From: Thamnidium elegans
Lineage: Eukaryota > Mucoromycota > Mucoromycetes > Mucorales > Mucoraceae
Assembly: GCA_025201345.1 (NCBI GenBank)
Contig: JAIXMG010000013.1
Location: 744,001-808,000 of the forward strand
Direction of reading: 5' to 3'
DNA length: 64,000 nucleotides
Notes under the pieces: generated by a model
Databases searched by the model: none
Told to the model about the DNA's origin: nothing
Seen by the model: the letters and a program-made list of their open reading frames with translations, nothing else
Shown here: positions 35,043-46,982 of the stretch, piece after piece
Numbering within the stretch: position 1 is the first letter of the stretch
How the letters are laid out: each line of letters starts with the position of its first letter
Position numbers and translations under genes: made by a program

Positions 35043-35924
35043 ATGATACAACGTAGAAATACTACTAATTCTTCTAATGGCTCTTGGCCACTATGTAAAT
35101 ACTATTATACTCATAATACAGGTAGTTGTGATGATATCCTATTATACAGAAAGGAAACAATAAAAAGATGCGGGAAAAAGAAAAACCCAAGTAAAAGGTT
35201 TACGTATCCAATTAGTTCACGCGATCAAAGATTACTTCAACTTAATAAAAAAGAAAAATCCAAACAAATTACGAGAAGGTGGTCATCAAGCGTACGTCAA
35301 AAATCAAATAAACGAAATACGTTGGCGGGTATCTTGTCTAGTTTGGCTAGTAAAAATACTTTGTTGTCAGATACGTTGAATGATAAAAGGTTAAACGATA
35401 AAAGATTGGACGAAAAATGGGAATCGATCAGGTCGTATCCGGATACAGAGAAAGTTGAACAAGAAGAACAAGCTGGACCTAGTACTACTACTACTGCTAT
35501 ATTGGACGCTATAACACCAAAAACGACAATTGTGAATACACAAGGAGATACCTCAACTACATTAATGAATAGTAGTATTCGATCGAATAGTTCACTTGTT
35601 GCTAACGCGCCATCTTCTTCTGCGGGACAGGAGACAATCATCACAATAGATGAACCTCGACAACAACAACAAGAAGAAGTGTCTCAAGTAGTACAACAAC
35701 CAGAAAAGAAAAAACCGAGTCAAAAAGAAAAACTATTGTTTTTATTTGGATTTTTAATGTTTCCGTTATGGTGGATTGGCGCATGGCAATACGTTATTCA
35801 ACAGCAAGATCATAAACATGTATCAAAGGATCGAGAAGTATTTCAAATATTGAATTGTTTAATGAGTTTAGCTAGTTTGTTATTGGTAGGGTTAATTATC
35901 GGTTTAACTACAGTGTGGGCTTAA
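35043..35924 (+). CDS. Membrane protein with Ser/Thr-rich N-terminus and C-terminal helices
   Basis: A single-exon frame of 293 residues. I do not recognise a named family. The first 230 residues are hydrophilic and low in complexity: basic at the start (MIQRRNTTNSSNGSW), with an LNDKRLNDKRLDEKW repeat, a Thr/Ser-rich stretch and a glutamine cluster. The C-terminus has KEKLLFLFGFLMFPLWWIGA then WQYVIQQQDHKHVSKDREVF, and a second helix (LNCLMSLASLLLVGLIIGLT). That is two membrane segments with a short polar loop, so it is probably a tail-anchored hairpin. The internal methionine at 35043 is preferred over the upstream ATG at 34974, which would add a poly-Phe leader encoded by the T-run. It lies 145 bp downstream of NRDE2 and 129 bp upstream of the HMG-CoA lyase. 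Confidence 0.7.
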   Translation: MIQRRNTTNSSNGSWPLCKYYYTHNTGSCDDILLYRKETIKRCGKKKNPSKRFTYPISSRDQRLLQLNKKEKSKQITRRWSSSVRQKSNKRNTLAGILSSLASKNTLLSDTLNDKRLNDKRLDEKWESIRSYPDTEKVEQEEQAGPSTTTTAILDAITPKTTIVNTQGDTSTTLMNSSIRSNSSLVANAPSSSAGQETIITIDEPRQQQQEEVSQVVQQPEKKKPSQKEKLLFLFGFLMFPLWWIGAWQYVIQQQDHKHVSKDREVFQILNCLMSLASLLLVGLIIGLTTVWA

Positions 35925-36053
35925 GAAGGAGTGTGGGAAAGATTGCACATGATCGTGAGATAATTGTTGTATGTGTATAATTACTACTGTTTTTTCTTTT
36001 TTTTTTCTTTTTTTTTTTTTTTTTTTTGTTCAATTACCTTACTTATAATAAAT

Positions 36054-37283
36054 ATGAGATTCCCTTCTACCATCTTACCGAGACTTTCTACAAAGGCTAT
36101 GTTTAAGCCCAAGGTATTTATTTATTTTGTACAGTAAAAAAAAAAGCTAAAGAAACTAAAAATAAAATAAAAAAAAGATGTCAACATTGCAACGCAGTTA
36201 TTCTCAAGCTTATTCAAAAGACTTTGTTAAGTTGGTCGAGGTCGGTCCTAGAGATGGTCTTCAAAACGAAAAGACACTTGTACCTGCCAAAGTCAAAATT
36301 GAATTGATTGAACGATTAGCTAACAATGGGTTGTCTGTGGTTGAGACTACCAGTTTTGTTAGTCCCAAGTGGGTACCTCAAGTAAGTTGCATAACTGTGT
36401 TTTTTGTTTTATTTCTTACCAATTTTTTTTTTTTTTAGATGGGTGATAATAAAGAGGTTTTGACGTCAATCAAAAAGAAGCCCGGTGTTTTTTACCCTGT
36501 ATTGACACCTAATATGAAGGGTTTGGAAGGTGCAATTGCAGCTGGTGCAGAAGAAGTTGCATTGTTTACAGCTGTCACCGAGTCTTTTAATTTAAAGAAT
36601 ACGAATTGTTCAACTGAAGAGTCTCTTGCTAGAGCTAAACAAGTTTTACAAAAGGCTTTAGATCAAAAATTAAGAGTGAGAGGGTAAAAGTAGTACAGAT
36701 ATTTGACGGAAGAACATATTTTAACAATTTCTTTTTTGTTAGTTATCTTTCTTGTGTTTTAGGTTGTCCTTATGAAGGATCTGTCAACCCAGAAAAGGTT
36801 GCTGAAATGGCAAAGGAATTGTACGACGCAGGTTGTTACGAGATCAGTTTAGGTGATACAATTGGTGTTGGTACTGCTGGATCCATGGCAACCATGTTGG
36901 AACATGTCTTGAAGGTTGTTCCTGCTGATGCCATTGCTGTACATTGTCATGATACCTATGGTCAAGCTTTAGCTAATATCTTGAAGGCATTAGAGTACGG
37001 CATTCGTGTGGTAGATAGTTCAGTTGCTGGACTTGGTGGATGTCCTTATGCTCCTGGAGCTAAAGGCAATGTAGCTACAGAGGATGTGGTCTATATGCTT
37101 CATGGTATGGGGCTAAAGACTGGTGTTGATTTGGAAGCACTTGTTGAAACTGGTCAATGGATCTCGGAACAAATTAATAGACCTACTAGTTCTAGAGCTG
37201 GTGCTGCGTTGATGGTGGCTAGAAAGCGTAAGATGGATTTGGAGGCTGCTGCTAAATTAGAATCTAATGCTTCTAAGCTTTAA
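36054..37283 (+). CDS. Hydroxymethylglutaryl-CoA lyase
   Basis: It cleaves HMG-CoA to acetoacetate and acetyl-CoA in leucine breakdown and ketone-body metabolism. Four exons (36054-36113, 36178-36381, 36439-36683, 36743-37283) give 349 residues. Family blocks are [15 protein letters not shown] (metal and substrate site), [45 protein letters not shown] (metal-binding His-x-His) and the signature [20 protein letters not shown] with the catalytic cysteine. The first exon encodes a basic presequence ([20 protein letters not shown]), which suggests mitochondria. The protein ends in NASKL, a textbook peroxisomal PTS1. Splicing of intron 1, or starting at the second ATG (36178), could switch localisation. 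Intron 1 ends with an A-run before AG. Confidence 0.96.
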
Positions 37284-38892
37284 ATTTTGTATTACCTTTT
37301 TTTTTTCTCCCTCGTACATATCCTCTCGTTTTTGATTATTAAAAAGTTTTTTTTTTATTGATTACGAGCACGTTTGAATTTGGTACGTTTGCCGAGAATG
37401 TAATATGTGATTATGTTAAGTGTTGCACAGGTTATAATAACTTTAGAGGTAGTACATTGTTACTACGTAGTTACGAAATCAAGGTACAATGTGTACTCTA
37501 GCTACCAGAAAAAAAATATTAAAAAGTAAGACCTTCTTTCTGTCACACTTAATAGCCATAAAACGTATTTTCCATGACTAACAGAAAAAAACAACAGCTA
37601 ATTATTAACAGTTTTCTTCCAAGAGAGAGAAAGAAAGAGAGAGAGAAAGAGAGAGAGACCCATTGCCCGGGTACTAAGCCAATTATATGCTCTATCTATA
37701 TCAGATTTGATCTTTACACAAAAGACACCTAAAGAACTTTATTCATCCACATGGTTTTTAAACTTTTTGTAATTTAAGCGAAACCCAATAAGAAACCTGT
37801 AATAGTACATTTTTATAATTAGATAAAGCCCACTTTTTTTTTAGAGTGGTTACGCGTCTTGACATATTTATCATACGTACTTTTTTTTTTTGTAAGGTCT
37901 TACAATCCATGCAAAAAAAAAGGGGGTATTCTTAAATATGAAAAGAGCCGAGTTTTTTTTTAGTATTATATAATGATATATTTAAAGTAAGTTTTATAGG
38001 AGTAGACTGAGAGTACATTATTACAGAATGGAATTGATGAGAAATGTCTTTTTAACTGCTTTTAAAAGAAGAGTGTTTTTTATATAATCACTGTTTCAAG
38101 AAGTTTAGCTTGACAAAAAAGAGATTATCAGTTTCAGGAACTGCATATTTGTTTTTTCTTTACTACACATGATGTATCGTGCGCTAGTTTACATATGCAT
38201 TTTTACAAACAGTGCGTTTTTCTTTTTTTTAAAAAAACGCAAAAACTTTCTCCCTTTCACTTGTGTATAGAATGATTTATCTTTCTATCTTTTAACCAAA
38301 TGTACAATATAGTTATCCGAAATAATAGCGTGATCTTTTCTAGTAAGTCATTCAGTACTATAAAGTATATTTTAGTTCTAGACTTTTCAACACTTATAGA
38401 GTTTGTGCCGCATGATAGAAACTGTAATTACGGGATCCTAAAAACCTTATATATGTATACAACAACAACAAACCCGCCAACAGGATATTTATATCTTGCG
38501 CGCTTTTGTTTGGTGACTGTATAAGTTACTTTTGGTTAAATTAAAAAAGTTCTACGCTTTTTTGTATTTTAGAACGTTGGCTTAAAACTGGGCTACGATT
38601 GGTAATAGTTTTAACCTATACCAGTTCATGAATGTTAAGCGACATTGTGTAATAGAGTTCTTTTTTTTTTAAGCTTTAATAATAAACTTTTCAATTAAAG
38701 AATGGCCATTATTTTATAATACGGTTAAATGGCTTTTAGAAAGTATAATCCTAATATTATTTTTGGTTTAAAGAAGGATATACTTTTATCCAACCTCTTA
38801 TTTTTTTTTTCAGTCATGCAAACAGTCACTGGCATTACAATTTTTTTTTCTTTCAGTGTTTTTTGTATTCTTCTCAAAAAACTTTGTACAAA
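37284..38892. other. 1.6-kb gene-free spacer
   Basis: No gene is supported on either strand. It contains a GA-rich microsatellite (about 37624-37659), a small inverted repeat around GTAGTACATTGTTACTACGTAG-like sequence at 37450-37500, several poly-T tracts, and a T8A7 palindrome at 38223-38237. Confidence 0.5.
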
Positions 38893-40966
38893 ATGGATAC
38901 ACGGTCTCTTTTAGAAGAACCACCTACTAAACGACCTCTTGACCCTAACCAAGAAAGTAAGTTATACTATATTAACTATTCTTTTCTTCTTTTTTACTTA
39001 CACTTTCCCCTCTTCTTTTTTTAAAAAAAAAAGATCTCGATGACTTAAAGAAAGCTAAACCAGAAGAGGTAGACACAACTAATTTAACAGCCAGACAAAA
39101 AAAGAAGGCATCGAAAGCACGCAAATTAGGCATGACATATGAATTTGTTGACAATGAACTTATTATCCACCCAAAACTGTTTTTTAAACGTTTTAATGAT
39201 TTTGCTAGTATGAAGGATGCACGTAACTTGTTACTGACTACATTATCACCTACAGCAAAACAATCACGTATTGCAGAGGTGCCTGATTTTCCAGGTATTG
39301 CGCAAGTAAAGAAAACTGTGTTGATTGACGTACCTATTTTTGACCCTAATGAGATGGGGTTACCTTTGGAAGTAAGACATTTGACAAAAGAAAGCGCACC
39401 GGATGTTTATCAGCAAGTGGTCAGTGATCCATTGTATGAGTTTATTCAGCAGATGCAAGATCAAGAAAAGGAAATTGTAGGATTGGTGAGTGCAGCTGGG
39501 TTTGATCAGTATAAGCGTGTGCATGATAGATTTTTAGATATGTTGGAAGTTCCTTTATCAAAAGGAGAATTAAAAAAGAAACGTGACGAAGAAGACAGAG
39601 ATCCTGATCAAAAGAGAGCAATTATGCCAGAGATTTTAGTGATGGAAAAAGATCTTTTAATGGTGGAGGATTTTCCTATTCATAAAGCATTGGATCCAAA
39701 TAGCGAGTTGGAAGATGGGTGGGTTGATACATTGCCTGGTGTTGGCGTACAGCCAAAGAAATTAATTGCTTTGGATTGTGAAATGGTAAGCTCTATTTTT
39801 TTTTAAAAATAAAAAATGTGATAGTTAAAATTTAACATTATTTAATAGTGTAAAACTGTGAATGGATACGCTGTTACTCGAGTCGCACTTATTGACAGAG
39901 GTAAAAGAAAAAAAAAGAAAACAATAAAAAAAAAAAAAAATGACAACTAAAAAAAAAGCGGTAGATCGAAATGTGCTTATTAACGAATTAGTCAAACCCA
40001 CGGACGAAATTACAGATTACGTTACACATATCAGTGGAGTAAGCGAAAGTTCACTCGTTGGCATCACTACGACTTTACACGATATCCAAAAAAAGATTCA
40101 GCAGCATGTGACGTCTGATACTATCCTGGTTGGACATGGTTTAGTCAACGATTTAAAATGTTTAAAGATGCGTCACCCTTATATTATTGATACAGCGGTT
40201 ATCTATCATCATAAAAATGGACCACCCTATAAACCTTCACTCCGTGATTTAACAACAAGGTATTTAAAACGCACAATTCAAGTACGTGATGAAGATAAAA
40301 AACCAGGAGATGTACAAGGTCATGATCCTTGTGAGGACGCTATTGCTAGTTTGGAATTATTAGAACGTAAGTTGGTGTACGGTATCAAGTATGGACTTTC
40401 GGGGCTGTCGCAGACGGAGACGGTACTTGATTATTTACAGCGCAATGGACAAGATGGTGCTGTCATTGAACATGGTGCACAATTAAGTCTGTTGATGAAG
40501 AGAGCTTTGTTAGAAAATAAAGATTATTATTCCGTGGAGTCAGATGAACAAGTAGTGGAAAAATTGGTGCAGCAGCATCAAACTAAACATATTGTTATCG
40601 CTAGATTAGATTTACCTCAAGAAACGGAAGTGGAAAGAAGAAGTGTGTTTATGCGGTTGTTTAAGCGGGTTTATGAGGCGTTAGACCCTGATACTGCATT
40701 TTGCATCACGACTGGATACAGAACTAACCAACAGCGTGAAGAGTAAGTTTGCTAAAATAAAAAATAAAAGACGTTGATTATATAACTAAATCCTTTTTTA
40801 TTGTAGGCTTCGTCAAAAACGTATTGATTATAAAAAGAAATTAAAATTGGTTGGGTTATCAGATATACCAATGGAGGAAAGATGGAGTATTGAAGATGAA
40901 CATGCGTTAGAACAAATTGCAGACGCTACACGCCGTGGATTTATCTATGCTTCTATTAAGAATTAA
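38893..40966 (+). CDS. REX1: REX1/RNH70-type 3'-5' RNA exonuclease
   Basis: DEDDh exonucleases of this group trim the 3' ends of 5S rRNA, 5.8S rRNA and some tRNAs in the nucleus. Five exons (38893-38956, 39034-39785, 39849-39900, 39959-40742, 40807-40966) give 603 residues. The exonuclease domain begins about residue 260 with KLIALDCEMCKTVNGYAVTR (D and E of motif I). It continues with ILVGHGLVNDLKCL (motif II Asp) and GHDPCEDAIASLELL (motif III His and Asp), plus the DELVKP-like INELVKPTDEITDYVTHISG block. The N-terminal third is lysine-rich and unfamiliar. Intron 3 lies inside the domain and ends in an A-run; joining at AG|CGG restores IDR-AVDRNV. A C-terminal extension after the domain runs to the stop at 40966. 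Confidence 0.9.
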
Positions 40967-41389
40967 TGCGCACACACAAAGATTACCTTTTTAAAGTATG
41001 GCACCGGCCGGAGAAATACTACAGTTTGTACAACATTTTTTTTTTTTTTTGGTTTTTCGTTATATAATAACAATAAAAAGGGGTTTTTAGATAATGTATT
41101 TATTTTCATTTGTTTAGTTTATGCATGTATATTTACTATCGTCCTTTTTTTTATATATAAGAAAGTGATGAAGGTGTGCAGATTGTTGTAAGGTTACACG
41201 TCTCAATTACATTTTAACTATTATAAACCACGCAAAACGGCATGCACCATACATACGCTATATGCCGTATGACAAAGCAACGAGGTTTTTCGTGGCGTAA
41301 AAATATAAATACTGTTCGTTATCTCTTTTAGAAAAAAAAAACTTCTTTCTTTTTTTAAAAAAAAAAAAACATTTTTTCTTACATTAATC
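40967..41389. promoter_or_regulatory. Spacer upstream of the haem peroxidase gene
   Basis: 423 bp with T-runs (41038-41051), an AATAAA-like site near 41072 that could end the REX1 transcript, and a T7A13 palindrome at 41350-41369 just before the peroxidase start. No gene is seen. Confidence 0.4.
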
Positions 41390-43302
41390 ATGTTGGGCCC
41401 GTCACCTGTATCCAAGGTATATAGAGTATATGTAAACAGTCTTTATAAAATATATACTTAATGCGTGTATTTCCTATGTAGCCAGTAGAGGAACCTACTC
41501 GCGTTCGTAACCTAGTTAATATGGTTAAGAACGATATGAATCAAGAAGACCTTATTCAAAGTTTTAAAGCTATTACAGATAATATCAAAAAGACAGGAAC
41601 CAAAAGATCTGGCGTAAAATCTGGTGTAAAATCTGGCTCTTCTAATAATACAGACGCTGTACCACCCACTAAATCTAGTAAACCTACAGGATCTAAATGG
41701 ACTATGGATGCACTTTCTAAAAATATTATGGCAGCTTTGAATATTTCACCTGCTAGTTCTGCTGCTTTAAAGGATATACTTGGGTTACCAATTAAACATC
41801 AGCTTACGCTATTAAACGCCATTTCTGAAAGGTACCACAAACAACAAGTTTACTTACTCTTACTGTTTTTTATTAACAGCTTTTAATAGAATTTTGAGTA
41901 AGAATGCTCCTGTTAATGATCGTAATAATACGTTTGAATCAGTTATGAATATCTTGGGCAATTTGGGCCCTGAAGATAACGATTTGGTATTTTTAGTTAC
42001 TCAGCCATTAATTGAAGCCTTCCATGTGAGTTTAGAGAAAGTGTTTTAGCAAAGCCCGCAAAAAAAAACTAACCAACTAATTATTCGTTTTAGAATGATA
42101 TTCCTAAGCCATTTAATAATTATGTTGGGCATCAGTATCGTACTGCGGATGGTAGTTCTAATAGTTTATTATTTCCTCAAGTTGTAAGTAATTAAAAAAA
42201 AAAAAAAAAAAAATAGAAGGTGCGCGGACACATATTAAAAAAAAAATAGGGTCAAGCAGGTTCAAACTATACTCGATCAGTCTCTAGTGTTACAGAAAAC
42301 AATACTAATCTTCCGTCACCTAAACTTGTATTTGATAGATTGTTAAAGAGACCTGATGGACACTTTGAAGAACATAAAGGAGGCATTAATATGATGCTGT
42401 TTTATTTAGCTATTATTATTACGCATGATTTATTTTATACGGATTCAAAGGATCCTAAGCGTAATATGACAACCGGTTATTTGGATCTGTAAGTTGTGTA
42501 ACAATTATTTTCGTGTGCGCGTGTGATACTAACAAAAAAAAATTAAAGTTCTTCCTTGTATGGTTATAACCGTGCTGATCAAGAATCTGTTCGTCAAATG
42601 AAGGATGGGTTATTAAATAATGATCAATGGTTTGATAAACGTCTTGTTATTCAACCTGCTGGTGTAGCAGCATTAATTACAGTGTTTAGTCGTAACCATA
42701 ACCATATAGCTAAAAAGTTATTGGAAATTAATGAAAATGAAAGATTTTCGTATGGAGCTGGTAAACGATTAGCTAGTGCTGAAGAACAAGATGAAGAATT
42801 ATTTCAAACAGCACGACTGATTAATAATGGATGTTATACCAACGTTATTATCCATGATTATATTCGTACTATTATTGGAACTAACGCAGATTCTGATTTT
42901 GTATTTGATCCTTTTGGTATGCCTAGTAACCCTATGTATGGTAATGCAGTGTCGATTGAGTTTAATGCTATTTATCGATGGCATGCGGCTATTGGTAAAG
43001 AAGACTCTCAGTGGATTGCTGATGTAATGCAATTATTAACTGAACAAATGAAGGCAAGTCGTGCTGAAGAACGTCATCCTGGTCTAGACCGGTCCTTGAT
43101 TAATAAGGGTGCACAGAATGGAAGTATATTTGATCAATTGTTGGTTGGATTTAATGAACATTTTGTTCATGCTTCACCTGAGGAATTAGAAAAGGGGCTA
43201 CCTATTGCAGGTGCTCATCGCGACATTGATACTGGTAAATTTGCTGATACTGATATTATCAAAGCTTTAAAAGCAGGATTTAATCAATCTGCATCCGAAC
43301 TT

Positions 43303-43344
<42 letters not shown>

Positions 43345-43946
43345 ATGGGGCTGTCATAGAAACTAATTATATATTTATATATGTAGTAATGGACAGAATA
43401 CGCCAGCGGCTTTAGAACATGTAGAGATTGCTGGTATTCAACAAGCACGTATTTTAAATACATGTTACTTTAATGATTTCCGAAAGTTTTTACATTTGAC
43501 AACTTTGGATACATTTGAAGACTTTTCTGAAAAGAAGGAAATTCAAGAAGCACTTAAAGAATTGTATGGTACACCTGATAGAGTTGAATTATATGCTGGA
43601 TTAATGGTTGAGCGTACTAAACAAACTGGACTTCGATTACCTTATACTATGGGAAGAGCTATTTTAAGTGATGCAGTAAACTTGTTACGAAATGGTAAGG
43701 AAGAGAGTATGTATCATACGATTATTTTTTTTATTAATTTTGTTGGTTCTAGATCGTATTTTGAGTAAAGAATTGACACCATCTAATTTAACTAACTGGG
43801 GTTACCAATACACTCTTGGGGATCCTAAAATGCACAACCGTGTTTTCCCGTTCTTATTGACTGAATTGTTCCCAGACGCAGATACAGAGTCAGGAGGATT
43901 TACAGCTGATGAATTGAAAACTTTATTTAATACCCCCAAAAAATAA
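41390..43946 (+). CDS. Animal-type haem peroxidase / fatty-acid dioxygenase (Ppo-like), no P450 domain
   Basis: Related to the peroxidase half of fungal psi-factor-producing oxygenases and linoleate diol synthases, which make oxylipin signals from linoleic acid. Eight exons (41390-41416, 41482-41831, 41890-42025, 42094-42183, 42250-42488, 42549-43304, 43387-43694, 43753-43946) give 699 residues. Key motifs are NNYVGHQYRTADGSSNSLLF, the distal haem histidine in AIIITHDLFYTDSKD, SSLYGYNRADQESVR, and YRWH in AIYRWHAAIG, which holds the proximal histidine and the catalytic tyrosine. The sequence stops shortly after the LTPSNLTNWGYQYTLGDPKM block, with no C-terminal cytochrome P450 domain, so it would form a hydroperoxide but not the diol. 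Intron 6 begins with an A-run of about 36 right after GT. Confidence 0.9.
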
Positions 43947-44289
43947 TAATAATTATTATAAAAAAAAAGCAGGCGATTTTAATAAAGAGCGAAAATGATG
44001 TCAAATAATTATATTATAATACAGTAACATTTTTTTTTTTTCATTGTCCATTACTGAACAATGCAATGTCACACTAACTAAAAAATTTGATTTATTACAA
44101 CAATATGTTGTCATGCTTTACTTTACCCAATTTGGATAGTTTTTTTTTTAATTTTTTATTTTTTGTTATTAGAAATGTTATATATACAATTATAAAAAAA
44201 TAAAAAGAGAAGGGAGAGGATGCAAGTAAATATATAATTATGAATGGTGTGTGTGTGCGTTTTTTTAAGCTAATAAAAAAAGCTTTTTT
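43947..44289. other. Convergent 3' spacer
   Basis: 343 bp between the convergent haem-peroxidase and small zinc-finger genes. It is AT-rich with T-runs at 44031-44041 and 44140-44150. It contains terminator or polyadenylation sequence by position only. Confidence 0.4.
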
Positions 44290-44523
44290 TTAGTGCTGAT
44301 AGAGTTGCTGGTGATTTGCCAAATTGCCAAGAGAATGAAATTTTCTATGACAAGCATTACAACGTACAGCAGAAGATTTCACTTGTGTATTTGAAAACCA
44401 AGCATTCGATTTTATTTGTGTTGCAAGTGTCATCATGTTTTCTTCTAATTCATTTAATGGCCAGTCCTGATATCGTGTGGATGACAGCAATTTATTTGAT
44501 GATATAGGAATGGAAGCAAGCAT
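44290..44523 (-). CDS. Small single C2H2 zinc-finger protein
   Basis: An uninterrupted frame of 77 residues. The C-terminal third is one C2H2 finger (CNACHRKFHSLGNLANHQ, second His in YQH, spacing C-x2-C-x12-H-x6-H). Upstream is WPLNELEENMMTLATQIKSN and no other known domain. It could be the DNA-binding end of a larger ancestral factor or a genuine short regulator. No upstream exon was identified. The finger is intact, which argues that it is under selection. Confidence 0.55.
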   Translation of the reverse strand: MLASIPISSNKLLSSTRYQDWPLNELEENMMTLATQIKSNAWFSNTQVKSSAVRCNACHRKFHSLGNLANHQQLYQH

Positions 44524-44923
44524 TATATAAAAAAGAGAATAAAGAAGAAAGAAAAAAATAGGGAAAAAAGTAACTGATATTTATACTATTTTGAGTGTAG
44601 GTTTGTGGATAAAAGCGGGGGAAAATTAGAGTGCCGTTTTGTTCTAACCCCGTGTTGTTTCCAGTGTAATGAATGATCAAAAGAAAGAGCCCACATCTTT
44701 TTATTTATTTATCATGCTCGGGAGGGAAATTTAGAGTTTATCTTCATTCCGTACCATCCTTTTTGTCCTTGTGATTATACAGAAGATAAAAAAAGAAAAA
44801 CGCGCTGTTTTAATTCTTGTGACGTTTATAGGAGCGAGGACGTGGCGCGCTCAAGTATACCATACTTGTATACTTTGAGGTACCTAAATAAATTTTTTTC
44901 TTCTTCTTTTTAAACAATTTAAA
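44524..44923. promoter_or_regulatory. Divergent promoter region between the small zinc-finger gene and RAD23
   Basis: 400 bp. A TGACG..GGAGCGAGGACGTGGCGCGC segment at 44819-44852 is much richer in GC than its surroundings and is a candidate upstream activating site for RAD23. No factor was assigned. Confidence 0.35.
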
Positions 44924-45874
44924 ATGGGTGCTTTGGTAAAAAAAAAACACACACACACACACACAAAGGAAAAAAAAAATTTATTGACAACAATTTTCGT
45001 TTAAAATAGCAAATTACTATCAAAACTCTTCAACAAAAGTCTTTTAAACTTGAAGTAGATTCTTCCGACTCTGTAAGTGATAAAACAATAACAATAAAAA
45101 AAACATTGCTGATTAAAACTTTTTTAAATAATTTTTTAGATCCTTTCTGTTAAAGAAAAGATTGAAAAGACTCAAGGTCATCCTATTTCACAACAAAAGC
45201 TCATTTTCTCTGGTATGTAATTTATATACATGTATAAAAAAATATATATTAAAAAAAAACGTGTGTGTAGGTAAAATTCTTGCCGATGAAAAGAATATTG
45301 AGGAATACAAAATTAGCGAAAAGGATTTTTTGGTTGTCATGGTTTCTAAGCCTAAGGCTGTACCTACTCCCAAACCAGCAGATCCTGTTGCTGAACCTGC
45401 AGCAGCAGCATCTCCTGTTGCTACAGCTGCTGTTGCTGCTGCTGTTGCACCCGTTGCTGCTGAACCTGCTGCGGCTGCTCCTATCGCTGCCGCCGCTTCT
45501 CCTGCTGCACCTGAAGCCACATCCACTCCCTCTGAAAATGCCGGTAGTGATTCTCAATTAGGTAAGAATATATGTGTATGTGCGTGTGCGTGTGTGTACG
45601 GGTCACTGATCGAAAATTGATTTTTAAAAAGTTACTGGAACTCAGCTCGATGGTGTTCTTCAAAATATGATGGAAATGGGTTTTGAGCGTGAACAATGTG
45701 TTCGTGCCCTTCGTGCTAGTTTCAACAACCCTGATAGAGCAGTTGAATACCTTTTTAATGTATGGTGAAAAATTAAAAAAAAAAATACAAGGAATGATTG
45801 ATTAAATTTTATATGAATATATATAGGGTATTCCTCAAAATATTTTGGAAGAAATGAATGCTAGTCAACAAGCT

Positions 45875-45905
<31 letters not shown>

Positions 45906-46623
45906 CTCCTCAACAAGCTCCTCAACAAGCTGCACCTACTTCACCTACTACCGAAGCCGCTTCAAGTAAAGAGCTTCTTTTTTTTTTCTACTAGTGAAAT
46001 TCATGCTAAAATTATTTTATTTTTATTTTGTAGATGCACCTTTAAACTTATTTGCAGCAGCACAACAACAAGCTCAACAACAACAACAACAGCAACAATC
46101 CGAAGGAGGAAATAATGCAGATTTTGCTGGTTTAAGAAATACACCACACTTTCAACAAATTCGTCAGTTGGTTCAATCTAACCCTGCTTTACTTCAACCT
46201 TTGCTTCAACAGTTGGGTCAATCCAATCCTGAACTTTTAAGATCAATTAATGCAGATCCTAATGGATTTTTACAAGCTTTGTTGGAAGGTGCTGAAGATG
46301 AAGAAGGTAGTGCTCCTCCTGGATCTTCTATGGTTCAAGTCACACAAGAAGAAAAGGAAGCTATTGACAGAGTAAAGTATATTTTATTAAGAGATAAGGG
46401 AATCATTTAATTTATTGACCTATTATAATTATTAGTTGGTTGCTTTAGGATTTGACAGAGGTATTGTTATTGAAGCTTATTTTGCTTGTGATAAAAACGA
46501 AGGTAAAAAAAAAATATTAATACAAGTTAAAAAAGAAGAAAAGAATATTGACGCCTTTTTTTTTTTTATTTTATTTTAGAATTGGCAGCAAATTACTTGT
46601 TTGAACATGGATTTGAAGAATAA
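44924..46623 (+). CDS. RAD23: UBL-UBA proteasome shuttle and DNA-repair protein RAD23
   Basis: Rad23 carries ubiquitinated proteins to the proteasome and stabilises the Rad4/XPC damage sensor. Nine exons (44924-44935, 45010-45072, 45140-45212, 45271-45561, 45632-45759, 45827-45965, 46034-46371, 46436-46502, 46580-46623) give 384 residues. The domain order is the usual one: an N-terminal ubiquitin-like domain ([20 protein letters not shown] ... [15 protein letters not shown]), an Ala/Pro-rich linker, UBA1 ([20 protein letters not shown]), two glutamine runs, the XPC-binding domain ([20 protein letters not shown]) and UBA2 ([20 protein letters not shown] ... [10 protein letters not shown]). The first exon codes for only four residues (MGAL). 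The glutamine runs are CAA/CAG repeats that may vary in length between strains. Confidence 0.97.
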
Positions 46624-46982
46624 ATTTAAATTTTTTTGGGGATCTTTTTTTTTTTTTTTTTTTCCATCCCCAATAAAATTTCGATTTACATATAAAAAAT
46701 TATAAGCAAAATCCCTCTTTTTCTTTTACTGGTTTTTTTTTTAATTGCTATTTAAATGGGTTTTTTTATTATTATTTTTTTTAAAAAAAAAAAAGCTCAT
46801 TGTTTTACTGCAAAAACTTGTATTCCCAATCGTCTTTGATGAAAAAGTAGAATCTGTCAGAAAATTTTTGTTGGGGATGAAAAAAAAAACATCAGTCACA
46901 AAAAAAAGAGAAAAAAGTTTTTGGAGTTTGAGTTTTTCTTTTCGTTTTTCCCTTTTTCTTTTTTAAAAAAACTTCTTTTTTA
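46624..46982. promoter_or_regulatory. RAD23-NAP1 spacer
   Basis: 359 bp, tandem orientation. A T-run lies at 46646-46664 and an AATAAA at 46672 probably serves the RAD23 transcript. A T8A12 palindrome lies at 46785-46804. A T-rich stretch precedes the NAP1 ATG. Confidence 0.4.

Noticed and set aside
38729..38914. Plus-strand frame ahead of the REX1 start
   Set aside because: Rich in Phe/Ile from T-runs; the REX1 ATG at 38893 begins a different, well-supported frame.
45188..45557. Minus-strand frames opposite the RAD23 Ala-rich linker
   Set aside because: Reverse translation of GCT/GCA repeats; RAD23 on the plus strand is complete.
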